From the NCBI GenBank assembly GCA_002084585.1, contig NBLM01000008.1, positions 1-46,007 of the forward strand: a stretch of DNA of 46,007 nucleotides. The letters are read 5' to 3'. This stretch comes from Planctomycetales bacterium 4572_13. Its GTDB lineage: Bacteria; Planctomycetota; Phycisphaerae; Sedimentisphaerales; Anaerohalosphaeraceae. Position 1 is the stretch's first letter. The number at the start of each line of letters is the position of its first letter. The notes under the pieces were generated by a model, which was not told the DNA's origin, made no database searches, and saw only the letters and a program-made list of their open reading frames with translations. Both the position numbers and the translations under genes were made by a program. Of the stretch, positions 8,961-18,298 are shown in pieces.

Positions 8961-10229
8961 TTACGCCGATTCTTTTTGTACTTTTCGGGCTTGTTCAAAC
9001 GGGTCCGCTTTCCCCTCGATCACATCCGGCGTGATCGTATATTCACCCGGTTTGGACTCTTCGGGTAACTGGTACATCAAATCGACCATCAACTCTTCCA
9101 TAATCGCTCGCAACGCCCGGGCGCCGGTGTCGCGTTTGATCGCTTTTTGGGCAACCCGTTTCAACGCATCATCGGTAAACCTCAAATCGGCCTCTTCCAT
9201 CTCAAAGAGCTTTTGGTACTGGCGGACGAGTGCGTTCTTCGGCTGGGTCAAAATCTCTACTAACGCCTCTTCATCCAGCGCCGACAAGGTTGTAATAATC
9301 GGAAGCCGCCCCACCATCTCCGGGATCATCCCGTAGGAAATAACATCTTCCGGAGTTACCTGTGCGAGAACTTCGCTGAACTCGGCTTTTTTATTGTGGT
9401 GGACTTCGTGTTCGCTGCCAAAGCCGATCATCCGTTTACCCAGCCGCTTCTTGATGATGTTGTCCAGGCCGACGAATGTCCCGCCGCAAATGAACATAAT
9501 CTGCGAGGTATTGATCTGAATATATTGCTGTTCGGGATGTTTGCGTCCGCCCTGTGGCGGAAGGTTCGCGGTGGTCCCTTCCAGCATTTTCAGCAGCGCC
9601 TGCTGGACGCCTTCGCCGGAAACATCGCGGGTAATCGATACATTCTGACTGGTCTTTCCAATCTTGTCAATCTCATCAACATAGACAATACCGCGCTGGG
9701 CCGCTTCGATATCATAATCCGCCGCCTGCAGCAACCGCAGCAGTAAGTTTTCGACATCCTCGCCCACATAACCCGCCTCGGTCACGGTCGTCGCATCGCA
9801 AATCGCAAACGGCACATGCAGCATCCGTGCCAGCGTTTTTGCCAGAAGCGTCTTGCCGGAACCAGTCGGACCAACCATCAGAATATTCGATTTTTCAATT
9901 TCGACATCCTCGTTTGCGCTGTCGGCATGCACCAGTCGTTTGTAATGATTATGTACCGCGACCGCCAAACCGCGCTTGGCGGTTTCCTGACCGATCACAT
10001 ACTGGTCCAGAAACTCCTTGATTTGGCGGGGTTTGGGCACTTCATTAAACAGCGCGTCGCTGCCCTTGGTCCGGCGCTGTTCCTGCTTGACGATGTTGTA
10101 ACACAGATCAATACACTCCGGACAGATGCAAATTCCCGCCGGACCTTCTACAAAGGCATCCGCCTGCCGTTTGGTGCGGCCGCAAAAACTGCATGAATCC
10201 TTCTTCCTATTTTGGCCCGATTTTGCCAT
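8961..10229 (-). CDS. clpX: ATP-dependent Clp protease ATP-binding subunit ClpX
   Basis: N-terminal CSFCG-N-CPEC zinc domain, [17 protein letters not shown]. Confidence 0.97.
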   Translation of the reverse strand: MAKSGQNRKKDSCSFCGRTKRQADAFVEGPAGICICPECIDLCYNIVKQEQRRTKGSDALFNEVPKPRQIKEFLDQYVIGQETAKRGLAVAVHNHYKRLVHADSANEDVEIEKSNILMVGPTGSGKTLLAKTLARMLHVPFAICDATTVTEAGYVGEDVENLLLRLLQAADYDIEAAQRGIVYVDEIDKIGKTSQNVSITRDVSGEGVQQALLKMLEGTTANLPPQGGRKHPEQQYIQINTSQIMFICGGTFVGLDNIIKKRLGKRMIGFGSEHEVHHNKKAEFSEVLAQVTPEDVISYGMIPEMVGRLPIITTLSALDEEALVEILTQPKNALVRQYQKLFEMEEADLRFTDDALKRVAQKAIKRDTGARALRAIMEELMVDLMYQLPEESKPGEYTITPDVIEGKADPFEQARKVQKESA

Positions 10230-10466
10230 TGTAAAGGGCTCCTTATATCAAAAAGTCAGTGAAATTATTTTTCATACCCAAGAACATATATATACATTTA
10301 GGATTGTAACACATTCTGATGTTTTTCGCAAGAATGGGTTCGCTTAGACACATAAATAAAACTCTCAAGGTCGCTTCGCTGATTCGGAGTGGGTGTACGG
10401 ACGGCCTCCATTGGGTTTGTTTTTACAGGCATCAGTCCTCAGTCTCCAGTCCTTAGTCCATTTGAG

Positions 10467-10487
10467 AAAATCACTTAGCGTGATTTT
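10467..10487. terminator. Hairpin AAAATCAC-TTAGC-GTGATTTT near the exbD 3' end
   Basis: Perfect 8-bp stem. Confidence 0.45.
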
Positions 10488-10542
10488 GGTTGTTTAAAAT
10501 TGGGTTTGTTTTGCGTTTTTTTGTTTTACCAAGCAGTGCGGG

Positions 10543-11031
10543 TTATTCCTCGATGCGGAAGGTGATGTTTTGGAGGCCGAGCGCGTAGAGTACATCATAG
10601 ACCTTGACGACGATGTCCCATGATATGGCATCGTCATAGTACAACTCGACCGGGAGCGGGCCGGTTGTTTCCAATTCCTGCTGGACTTTTCGGGCCAGAA
10701 CCAGTAGTGATTCCTGCGGGTTTTCATCGGAGAGTTTGATCGCGGGACGATTTTCTATTCGAAGCAGGCAACCAGAGGGACTTGGCTCTACGAAAACCTT
10801 CAAGAGAAAGTCCTGTATAACAGCGGTTTGGGGAGATATTTTTCCCACGATCACAGGCAATAGCTGTTCGGGTTCCTGGAATTTGGCCGTCATGACAAAA
10901 AAGGTCAGAAGCAGAAAGATCACATCGATCATCGGCGTCATGCGAAGACCCATCGATAGACGACGCTTTCGCCCGATGAAGCCGGTCATCACCGTTTGAT
11001 GAAAACTTGATGTGTGCTGTTCGCTGGTCAT
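10543..11031 (-). CDS. ExbD/TolR-like biopolymer transport protein
   Basis: MGLRMTPMIDVIFLLLTFFVMTAKF TM motif and C-terminal ExbD fold. Confidence 0.85.
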   Translation of the reverse strand: MTSEQHTSSFHQTVMTGFIGRKRRLSMGLRMTPMIDVIFLLLTFFVMTAKFQEPEQLLPVIVGKISPQTAVIQDFLLKVFVEPSPSGCLLRIENRPAIKLSDENPQESLLVLARKVQQELETTGPLPVELYYDDAISWDIVVKVYDVLYALGLQNITFRIEE

Positions 11032-11056
11032 ATTCTTTCACAATCAGGCAATATCC

Positions 11057-11116
11057 GTAAGAGTTCACGCTTTAGCGTACAATGCCGAAAGGCCAAGCTA
11101 AAGCTTGAACTCTTAC
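11057..11116. repeat. Long stem-loop repeat (20-bp arms) with inner GCC-GAAA-GGC tetraloop hairpin
   Basis: GTAAGAGTTCACGCTTTAGC...GCTAAAGCTTGAACTCTTAC, 19/20 complementary. Confidence 0.85.
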
Positions 11117-11134
11117 AAAAGCCCGGAACTATGT

Positions 11135-11698
11135 TCATCTGACCGGTTGCATGCAGCGGCTGCGTTCGGCGCCGGTGTGCAGGGCTTCTAAGTTAATTTC
11201 GACCAGTTTGGGGTTTTTGCTTGAGAACAGGTCTTTAATGGCTTGTTCAATACTGCTCATCGAAAGTAAATTCGTGTGTTCGATGAACGCACCCACAGAG
11301 ACAATATTGGCTACTCTAAGGTTGCCAACTTTCTGGGCGATCTGCGTAGCGTCCACTTTAATACACTTGAGGTCCGTTCGCTGAGGTCCGCGTTTGATCA
11401 TTGAGGTGTTCATCAGGACCAGACCATCTTTTCCAATTTGTGGCTCAAAACGATCCAATGACGGCTGGTTCAGGATAATCGCCATATCCGGATGCGCCAC
11501 AAAGGGATTGAATATCTCACCATCGCTGATGACCACTGTCGCGTTCGCTGTTCCGCCCCGCATCTCGGCACCATAGGAGACCATACCAACGACATTCTTC
11601 TCTTCAATGACAGCCGCCCGCGCAATGACATTGCCTATCAGAACAATACCCTGGCCGCCAAAGCCGGCAATGATGATCCTCGTTTCGTGTCTGTCCAT
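11135..11698 (-). CDS. 2-oxoacid:ferredoxin oxidoreductase gamma subunit
   Basis: IIIAGFGGQGIVLIGNVIARAA; GAEMRGGTANATV. Confidence 0.93.
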   Translation of the reverse strand: MDRHETRIIIAGFGGQGIVLIGNVIARAAVIEEKNVVGMVSYGAEMRGGTANATVVISDGEIFNPFVAHPDMAIILNQPSLDRFEPQIGKDGLVLMNTSMIKRGPQRTDLKCIKVDATQIAQKVGNLRVANIVSVGAFIEHTNLLSMSSIEQAIKDLFSSKNPKLVEINLEALHTGAERSRCMQPVR

Positions 11699-12432
11699 TA
11701 ACCCTTGTCCTTATAAACGCCCAGCGGAAATGCCTCTTTCATCTCGTTGTTGACAAAATCAACCGATTGCGCCGTGGACAGCTTCCAGTCCGTCGGGCAC
11801 ATCGAAAGTACTTCAACCAGCGAAAAGCCCTTGCCGTCGATCTGATTTTGGAAGGCCTTTTTGATCGCCCGTTTGGCCGCATTGACATCTTTGGGCGTAC
11901 TGACGGCGGTTCGCTCAAGATAACAGACACCGTCAAGGGATCTTAGCAATTCGCACACCTTTAGCGGCGGGCCTTCGCCATGTTTACCCCGGCCGTCTTG
12001 AGAGGTCGTGCTGCGCATTCCGGTCAGCGTGGTCGGCGCCATCTGGCCACCGGTCATCCCGTAAATGGCATTATTGATGAAAATCACGGTAATATTTTCA
12101 CCCCGATTGGCGGCGTGAATCGTTTCGGCCGTTCCAATCGCCGCCAAATCACCATCACCCTGATAAGTGAAAACAATTTTGTCCGGCTGAACGCGTTTGA
12201 TCCCGGTGGCCATCGCAGGCGGTCTTCCGTGGGCGCACTCGGTCATATCGCAATTGAAATAATCATACATAAGGACGGCACAACCCACCGGAGCGATTGC
12301 GATTGTTCTTTCACGAATGCCCAATTCCTCGATCACCTCGGCGACGAGACGATGGGCAATGCCGTGGCCGCACCCCGGGCAGTAATGCGTGCGGACATCG
12401 GTCAGGACTTCGGTTCGTTTCAGTGTCGGCAT
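11698..12432 (-). CDS. 2-oxoacid:ferredoxin oxidoreductase beta (TPP-binding) subunit
   Basis: HYCPGCGHG, GDGDLAAIG..N..VIFINNAIYGMTGGQ TPP motif. Confidence 0.95.
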   Translation of the reverse strand: MPTLKRTEVLTDVRTHYCPGCGHGIAHRLVAEVIEELGIRERTIAIAPVGCAVLMYDYFNCDMTECAHGRPPAMATGIKRVQPDKIVFTYQGDGDLAAIGTAETIHAANRGENITVIFINNAIYGMTGGQMAPTTLTGMRSTTSQDGRGKHGEGPPLKVCELLRSLDGVCYLERTAVSTPKDVNAAKRAIKKAFQNQIDGKGFSLVEVLSMCPTDWKLSTAQSVDFVNNEMKEAFPLGVYKDKG

Positions 12433-12433
12433 A

Positions 12434-13513
12434 TTATAAGTTCCCCTTTGCGGTTGCAGCGGCCATGGATTCTATCTTTTCGAGGATGAGTTCTTCGGTC
12501 GGATACCAACCGCCGCCTTTACCGAGAAACTCGACCGGACAGGCGCCATTAACAGCTAACTTCACATCTTCGATAAACTGGCCGTGGCTCATTTCAACAG
12601 TCAGTATTTGCCCGGTAGTTTGGGCCGCCGTTGCAAATGCATCGCTGGGGAACGGCCAGAGCGTGATCGGGCGGATCAGACCGACCGCGATCCCTTTCTT
12701 TCGGGCCAGAGAAACGGCGCCCTTGGCAATACGGGCGGTAATCCCATAGGCCGCGATAACAATATCAGCGTCCGCTGTTTGGTATTCTTCATAAAGTGAA
12801 AGCTCGTTTTCGATGCGTTTGTATTTTTCCTGCAAGTGTTCATTGTGCGTTACCAAACCGTCGGTCGGTTTGAGTACCAATGTCTTAACAACGCGCGGCT
12901 TGCGACCGGCGCATCCATCGAGGATATAATCCTTAGCGGGCAGATCAACAATTGGTTTATAGGGAAAAATCTCCACGGGTTCGGCCATCTGGCCGGAAAT
13001 GCCATCTCCCAGCAGCATCACCGGATTGCGGTAGTAATCGGCCCAGTCAAATGCGTTCATCGTCAGGTTATAAATTTCCTGCACCGAGGCCGGAGCCAAA
13101 ACGATCACACGATAATCGCCGTGTCCGCCGCCTTTGACGGCCTGAAAATAGTCGGCCTGCGACGCCCGGATATTCCCCAGACCGGGACCGCCGCGTTGGA
13201 CATTGGCAATCAGACATGGAAGTTCGGCGCCAGCGATATAACTGATACCCTCCTGCTTGAGCGATATACCGGGAGAGGACGAACTGGTCATACAACGCAC
13301 CCCGGAAGCCGACGCACCAAAGACCATATTGATCGCAGCCAGTTCGCTTTCGGCCTGAACAAAAACACCGTCCACCTGCGGCATCCGTTTGGACATATAT
13401 TCGGGAACCTCATTTTGCGGCGTGATCGGGTAGCCGGCAAAAAAACGACACCCCGCCTGCACCGCCGCCTCGCACATGACTTCATTTCCCTTGAGCAGTA
13501 TTTTTTTACCCAT
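12434..13513 (-). CDS. vorB: 2-oxoacid:ferredoxin oxidoreductase alpha subunit (VorB-like)
   Basis: GNEVMCEAAVQAGCRFFAGYPITPQNEV; TSSSSPGISLKQEGISY. Confidence 0.9.
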   Translation of the reverse strand: MGKKILLKGNEVMCEAAVQAGCRFFAGYPITPQNEVPEYMSKRMPQVDGVFVQAESELAAINMVFGASASGVRCMTSSSSPGISLKQEGISYIAGAELPCLIANVQRGGPGLGNIRASQADYFQAVKGGGHGDYRVIVLAPASVQEIYNLTMNAFDWADYYRNPVMLLGDGISGQMAEPVEIFPYKPIVDLPAKDYILDGCAGRKPRVVKTLVLKPTDGLVTHNEHLQEKYKRIENELSLYEEYQTADADIVIAAYGITARIAKGAVSLARKKGIAVGLIRPITLWPFPSDAFATAAQTTGQILTVEMSHGQFIEDVKLAVNGACPVEFLGKGGGWYPTEELILEKIESMAAATAKGNL

Positions 13514-13539
13514 ATTCCACTTCCCTGCATCGAATTTAT

Positions 13540-13613
13540 AACCATGAAGAACAGGAAGGACATGAAGAAAAAATAATTAAAAAAACTTCACGCTCTTCAG
13601 TTTCTTCATGGTT
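13540..13613. repeat. Inverted repeat AACCATGAAGAA...TTCTTCATGGTT in the vorB-ferredoxin gap
   Basis: 12-bp perfect arms enclosing CATGAAG-type phrases. Confidence 0.7.
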
Positions 13614-13625
13614 AAAAAAACCGTG

Positions 13626-13877
13626 TTATTTGGCCAAATCCGTGGTTTCTTTTTTATCTGAGATTTTGACACCGTCTTTGTCCACTTCGATCGCGCAATC
13701 TGGACACATCCGAAAACACAGCCCGCACGCCGTACACCGGTCCGGGTCGCTAACCTGGGGATAGGAAAACCCCTGATCATTGAGTTCGTCGGACAGGCGA
13801 AGTATCTTCTGCGGGCAAAACAAGACACACATCCCGCACCCCTTACAGCGATGCTTATCAAAGTGAACTTTATTCAT
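13626..13877 (-). CDS. 4Fe-4S ferredoxin (delta-type) subunit
   Basis: CKGCGMCVLFCP and CTACGLCFRMCPDCAIEV. Confidence 0.93.
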   Translation of the reverse strand: MNKVHFDKHRCKGCGMCVLFCPQKILRLSDELNDQGFSYPQVSDPDRCTACGLCFRMCPDCAIEVDKDGVKISDKKETTDLAK

Positions 13878-13937
13878 CTTGTACCTTACAGTAATACTTT
13901 ATTGACACTTTTATCATACGGGCAACGGCGTTTCGGG

Positions 13938-15095
13938 TCAACCCAATTTGTTAAAAGACACATCCCAGTCTTTCCAGACGGCTTCGTAGCCGTGAGAGCG
14001 GATCATGCGGGCGACTTCTTCCGGGCTTCGGCTGTCGGCGACTTCAAACTGTTCGGCGGCTTCGGTTTCGCTGGCATAGCCGCCGGGATTGGTTTTTGAG
14101 CCGGCGCTGAGACGGGTTACGCACAGGTTTATCAGATTGTCCCGAAATTCGGGCGTTTCTCGTGTGGAGAGTACAATTCCCGCATCCGAAAAGCACAATC
14201 GCAGGGCGAGCATCATCTGCACCATATCTGTATCCGAAACCAAGTGCGGCCACTCGGATTGGACATTGGTCGCCGGACAAATACGGGGGAATGAAAAGGA
14301 TATTTGACTGCGCCAGTATTTTTTTATCAGATACGATGCGTGTTCGGCCAAGGCCAGTGTTTCGATTCGCCAATTGGTCAATCCAAGCAAAAAACCCAAC
14401 CCAATCCGCCGCATTCCGGCGGACGCAAACCGATCCGGGGCGTCAAGACGGCTGTCATAATCGGCTTTGGGACCGGCAGGATGATAATCGGCATAGACAT
14501 CCCGGTCATAGGTTTCCTGATAGAGTGTTACGCCATCGATACCCGCATTGAAAAGCTGCGCGTATTCATCCTGACTCATCGCGTAAATCTCAATCGACAG
14601 CGATGAAAATTGCTGGCGCAGTTTCCCGGCCAACTCGCATAAATAGTCCGGCGACACAAATTTCGTATCCTCACCGCTGACCAGCAGTAAATGCCGAAAG
14701 CCCTCGCCGGCAATCACAGCGGCGTCGGAAACGGCCTGCTCGATAGTCAACCGGGTTCGCTCAATTTGAGTTGTTTGGTTATATCCGCAATACCGGCAAC
14801 TGTTGATACAGACATTTGATACATAGAGCGGAGCATACAGTTGGATGGTTTTTCCAAATCGCTGAATGGTTAAAGCGTGCGCCTGTTGCGCCATCGTTTC
14901 AAGAAACGGCTCGGCCGCGGGTGAAAGGAGCGTTACCAACCGAGCCAAAGAAAATTTGCCCGCGGGATTTGATAGTTCCCGTTTGACCTGATCGGCGGTT
15001 ATGGCTTGTAAACGCTCCGCCCAAGACGCTCGATTATTATCAAGCTGTTTTTCGGCAAGAATGGATTGCATATTTGCACTTACTATCGTCGTCAT
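13938..15095 (-). CDS. thiH: 2-iminoacetate synthase ThiH (radical SAM)
   Basis: CINSCRYCGYN radical SAM motif; adjacent to thiG. Confidence 0.95.
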   Translation of the reverse strand: MTTIVSANMQSILAEKQLDNNRASWAERLQAITADQVKRELSNPAGKFSLARLVTLLSPAAEPFLETMAQQAHALTIQRFGKTIQLYAPLYVSNVCINSCRYCGYNQTTQIERTRLTIEQAVSDAAVIAGEGFRHLLLVSGEDTKFVSPDYLCELAGKLRQQFSSLSIEIYAMSQDEYAQLFNAGIDGVTLYQETYDRDVYADYHPAGPKADYDSRLDAPDRFASAGMRRIGLGFLLGLTNWRIETLALAEHASYLIKKYWRSQISFSFPRICPATNVQSEWPHLVSDTDMVQMMLALRLCFSDAGIVLSTRETPEFRDNLINLCVTRLSAGSKTNPGGYASETEAAEQFEVADSRSPEEVARMIRSHGYEAVWKDWDVSFNKLG

Positions 15096-15100
15096 CTTTC

Positions 15101-15183
15101 GCCCCTTTGGGGCTTTAGAGATTTCCTGTTCGCAACACCGGACGCTTACGCATCCGGCTAACTATCTTTCGGGCCTTCAGCCC
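15101..15183 (+). repeat. Three-hairpin repeat module, copy 1 (thiG-thiH gap)
   Basis: GCCCCTTTGGGGC, CCGGACGCTTACGCATCCGG-CTA, GGGCCTTCAGCCC. Confidence 0.75.
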
Positions 15184-15185
15184 TG

Positions 15186-15980
15186 TCAATTCCGCAAAAA
15201 TCCAGTTAGGGGGCTGGAGGCGTTAGCGGTATTGCTTCTTGGGGCCAAGCCGGTTTCGTAGGCGATGCGTCCGGCTTCGGTGGCCATTTTGAATGCTTTG
15301 GCCATCTGTGCCGGGTCGCTGGCGGCGGCAATCGCGGTATTGACCAGCACCGCATCAGCACCCATTTCCATCGCTTCGACGGCATGGGACGGAGCGCCCA
15401 AACCCGCATCGACCACGACCGGAACCGTTGCCTGTTCGATAATGATCTCAATGGAAGCCTTTGTCTTGATTCCCTGATTGGAGCCAATCGGGCTAGCCAG
15501 CGGCATCACGGTCACACAGCCGATGTCCTGTAATTTTTTGGCGAGAATCGGATCCGCATTGATATAGGGCAGCACAATAAAGCCGTCTTTGACCAGTATC
15601 TCTGCGGCTTTTAATGTCTCTTGCCCGTCCGGCAGGAGATAATATGGATCAGGGGTTACTTCCAGCTTGACCCATGCAATTCCACTGGCGGCCCGTGCCA
15701 GACGGGACAAACGAACCGCTTCGTTTGCATCCCTCGCACCGGAGGTATTGGGCAGCAACTGGTACTTCGTTTGGTCAATCGCCGCGAGCATGTCATCGTT
15801 TTCATTTTCAATATCGACCCGGCGCAATGCGACCGTTACCATCTGCGATCCCGATGCGGCAATGGCGCGAGCCATCAGCGCATTGGACGCAAATTTCCCC
15901 GTACCGACAAACAGTCGGGAATCGAATTCCTTACCTGCAATTTTGCCCCCTTGGGGCTTCTTAGCAGAAAGAATAATCAT
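15186..15980 (-). CDS. thiG: Thiazole synthase ThiG
   Basis: [49 protein letters not shown]. Confidence 0.96.
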   Translation of the reverse strand: MIILSAKKPQGGKIAGKEFDSRLFVGTGKFASNALMARAIAASGSQMVTVALRRVDIENENDDMLAAIDQTKYQLLPNTSGARDANEAVRLSRLARAASGIAWVKLEVTPDPYYLLPDGQETLKAAEILVKDGFIVLPYINADPILAKKLQDIGCVTVMPLASPIGSNQGIKTKASIEIIIEQATVPVVVDAGLGAPSHAVEAMEMGADAVLVNTAIAAASDPAQMAKAFKMATEAGRIAYETGLAPRSNTANASSPLTGFLRN

Positions 15981-16024
15981 TTCCGGATGCTCACGCCTCC
16001 GGCTAATTCACTTACGGCCCTTCG
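15945..16024 (+). repeat. Three-hairpin repeat module, copy 2 (thiS-thiG gap, overlapping the thiG 5' end)
   Basis: GCCCCCTTGGGGC, CCGGATGCTCACGCCTCCGG-CTA, GGCCCTTCGGGCC with spacing like copy 1. Confidence 0.75.
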
Positions 16025-16092
16025 GGCCTAAATTTTTGTGATCGTGTCGCTACCGCTCCACGCTTTTGCGTCGGCAGGATGCCGGCGTTATA

Positions 16093-16305
16093 TTATCCGC
16101 CGCCGACGAAGCGGATGAGTTCAATGGCCATTTGGTCTTTCAGTTCGGTCTGCGCAAAGTTTTTTCGCTCAACAATGTCGCCGTTAATTTCGGCGACCAC
16201 CGTAGCGGCGTTGATCTCTAATTGGGCCAACAGCTCAGTCAGCGTTGACGGCAGGCCCTGGTCAAAAGTTTTTTCGGTTCCGTTTATTTTTAATGTCGCA
16301 TTCAT
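16093..16305 (-). CDS. thiS: Sulfur carrier protein ThiS
   Basis: 70 aa, ending ELIRFVGGG (C-terminal GG). Confidence 0.93.
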   Translation of the reverse strand: MNATLKINGTEKTFDQGLPSTLTELLAQLEINAATVVAEINGDIVERKNFAQTELKDQMAIELIRFVGGG

Positions 16306-16319
16306 GGATTTTTTGTTTC

Positions 16320-16931
16320 CTATTCTCGGTTTTTATCGTGCGAAATGCCCGCGTTCCCAATCAACACCTCGGCTATGGCGTTGGCCTGATGATAGGCGGC
16401 GACACCCACACGCGGCGCCGTCAGCGGCACTCCGGGGCCGGCGCCGGACACTGTATCACCGACCAGTATCAGCCGATCCGAAATACGGCGAGTAACAATC
16501 TCGTTACTACGGCCATAACCGGCCAGACCACTCACCGATACTACGACAACGCCTTTGGTCTTTGACAAAACCGTCTCAACCAGCATCTGTTTTTGATCGG
16601 CACGGTCAAAGCATTCGGCAATCACATCACACCCATCGAAAAGCGTCAAAATCTTCTCCGGTGTCAGGCGGACTTTGTGTCCTTCTAAATCCGCTTCGGG
16701 ATTGATTCGACGCAGATTTGTTAACGACGCATCGACCTTGTGCTGTCCGATCTGATCGGGAAAATAGTTCTGGCGATTCAAATTGCTCTCTTCGACGGCA
16801 TCAAAGTCCGCCAAAATCAGCTTGCCGACCTTGAGCCGTGTCAGCGACACCGCCACATTAGACCCCAAACCACCCAGGCCCGCAATGCCAACGACAGCAC
16901 TCTTTAACTCGTGAAATATCTGCGGCATCAT
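16320..16931 (-). CDS. thiF: Sulfur carrier adenylyltransferase ThiF-like
   Basis: VGIAGLGGLGSNVAVSLTRL, DFDAVEESNLNRQNYF; adjacent to thiS. Confidence 0.93.
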   Translation of the reverse strand: MMPQIFHELKSAVVGIAGLGGLGSNVAVSLTRLKVGKLILADFDAVEESNLNRQNYFPDQIGQHKVDASLTNLRRINPEADLEGHKVRLTPEKILTLFDGCDVIAECFDRADQKQMLVETVLSKTKGVVVVSVSGLAGYGRSNEIVTRRISDRLILVGDTVSGAGPGVPLTAPRVGVAAYHQANAIAEVLIGNAGISHDKNRE

Positions 16932-16957
16932 ATTTTTGCCTCAACTGCTTAAGCATC

Positions 16958-16982
16958 CACGGCCAAGCAGAGCTTGACCGTG
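16958..16982. repeat. Hairpin CACGGCCAAGC-AGA-GCTTGACCGTG in the thiF leader
   Basis: 11-bp stem with one mismatch on + (G-U pair on the minus-strand RNA). Confidence 0.8.
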
Positions 16983-17072
16983 CCACCCGTCGGGGGTTTC
17001 ACCCTAGGCTATTGTATATAAAAAGCCCACGCCATTAAACATCAATGAACAGGGGCACAATTATCTATTTTT

Positions 17073-17180
17073 GTGCCTCCCTTCGCCGGAATTAACCGGA
17101 TCAGGTTCAAAGGGTCATGCGGGCAAGATGCCGCTCAACTCTCAGCTTAGGGCCTTTTGACCCATCGCTCCCCTGACACC
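17073..17180 (-). promoter_or_regulatory. TPP riboswitch (THI element) upstream of thiFSGH
   Basis: Minus strand: GGTGTCAGGGGAGC...CTGAGAG...ACCCTTTGAACCTGATCCGGTTAATTCCGGCGAAGGGAGGCAC. Confidence 0.97.
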
Positions 17181-17385
17181 AAACGCTGTACGACCCATCT
17201 TAGAAGGGGGTCGATAAAATGCAAGAAGTTTAGGCAAAAAACAATTGTTTACGCAAAAAAGCAACCTATAAAGCGGGGACATGTCGCTCAAATGTGGATG
17301 TATCGCAGATTTTTTTTGTTCTGATCCAGTTTTTTTTCAACCTGCCTCTATTTTTTGAGTTAGATTTTCTCTATAATCACCCTCT

Positions 17386-18298
17386 ATGACTGATGTACTC
17401 TATCGAATTATTGACGCCAATTTCAATCGCGGGCGCGAGGCCCTGCGGGTGATGGAGGAATACTGCCGCTTTGGACTGAACCACCCCGCCCTCTCGGCGC
17501 AGGCCAACCGCGGCCAAACGAGCCAGCGAGGCATTGCGGGCACTGGCCGAATCGATACAAACCATTGACCCTGCCATTTCGGCCGCCATGGAAAAAATCC
17601 GCTTTGAGGTATATGCCCTTGAGAAAAAGTGCGTTCTTTACGCCTGTTCAAAGCATCAACTCGAATCCGTCCGTCTGTATGTTTTGATCAACGCAACGGC
17701 CCAAACGGACGAACACAAAGTGCTGGACCTGGCGAAAACCTGCATCGACAACGGGGCCGACTGTTTGCAGTTACGGGCCAAAGAATTCTGTGATTCGTCC
17801 CTTCTGGACCTGGCACGGAAATTCACCGCTCTGTGTAAAGAGGCCGGAGCTGTCAGCATCATCAACGACCGGGCCGACATCGCCATACTTTCGGACGCGG
17901 ACGGTGTGCATCTTGGACAGAACGAAATCGGTGTCTCTTGCGTGAGGCAACTTGCCAAACGCCCTCTTATCATTGGTGTCAGCACGCACACTCTCGATGA
18001 ACTCAGTGCCGCGATTGATTCCGGCTGTGATTATGTCGGCATCGGTCCGGCGTTTGCCAGTCCAACAAAGCCAAAGCTCAACCTCGCGGGCATCGGTTAC
18101 ATCCGGCAGGCACTGGCTGTTCTTGAACAAACGGGGATCTTCCATGTCGCTATCGGGGGGATTCATTCACAAAATATACCCGTACTGTTGGATATCGGAG
18201 TCAGGGCCGTTGCCGTCAGTTCAGCCCTGACGCATTCAGGAAATCCCGCCGAGAGCTGTAACACCTTAAAAAACACGCTCTTAAACTCGGAACAATGA
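17386..18298 (+). pseudogene. thiE: ThiD2-ThiE thiamine-phosphate synthase, frameshifted into two ORFs (17386-17568; 17534-18298)
   Basis: N-terminal RIIDANFNRGREALRVMEEYCRF (ThiD2-like) in frame 1; rest plus ThiE domain (QLRAKEF, IINDRADIA, DGVHLGQ) in frame 2; a 10-bp near-duplication lies at the break. Confidence 0.85.

Noticed and set aside
12836-13576. 246-aa + strand ORF
   Set aside because: Antisense to the well-supported vorB gene.
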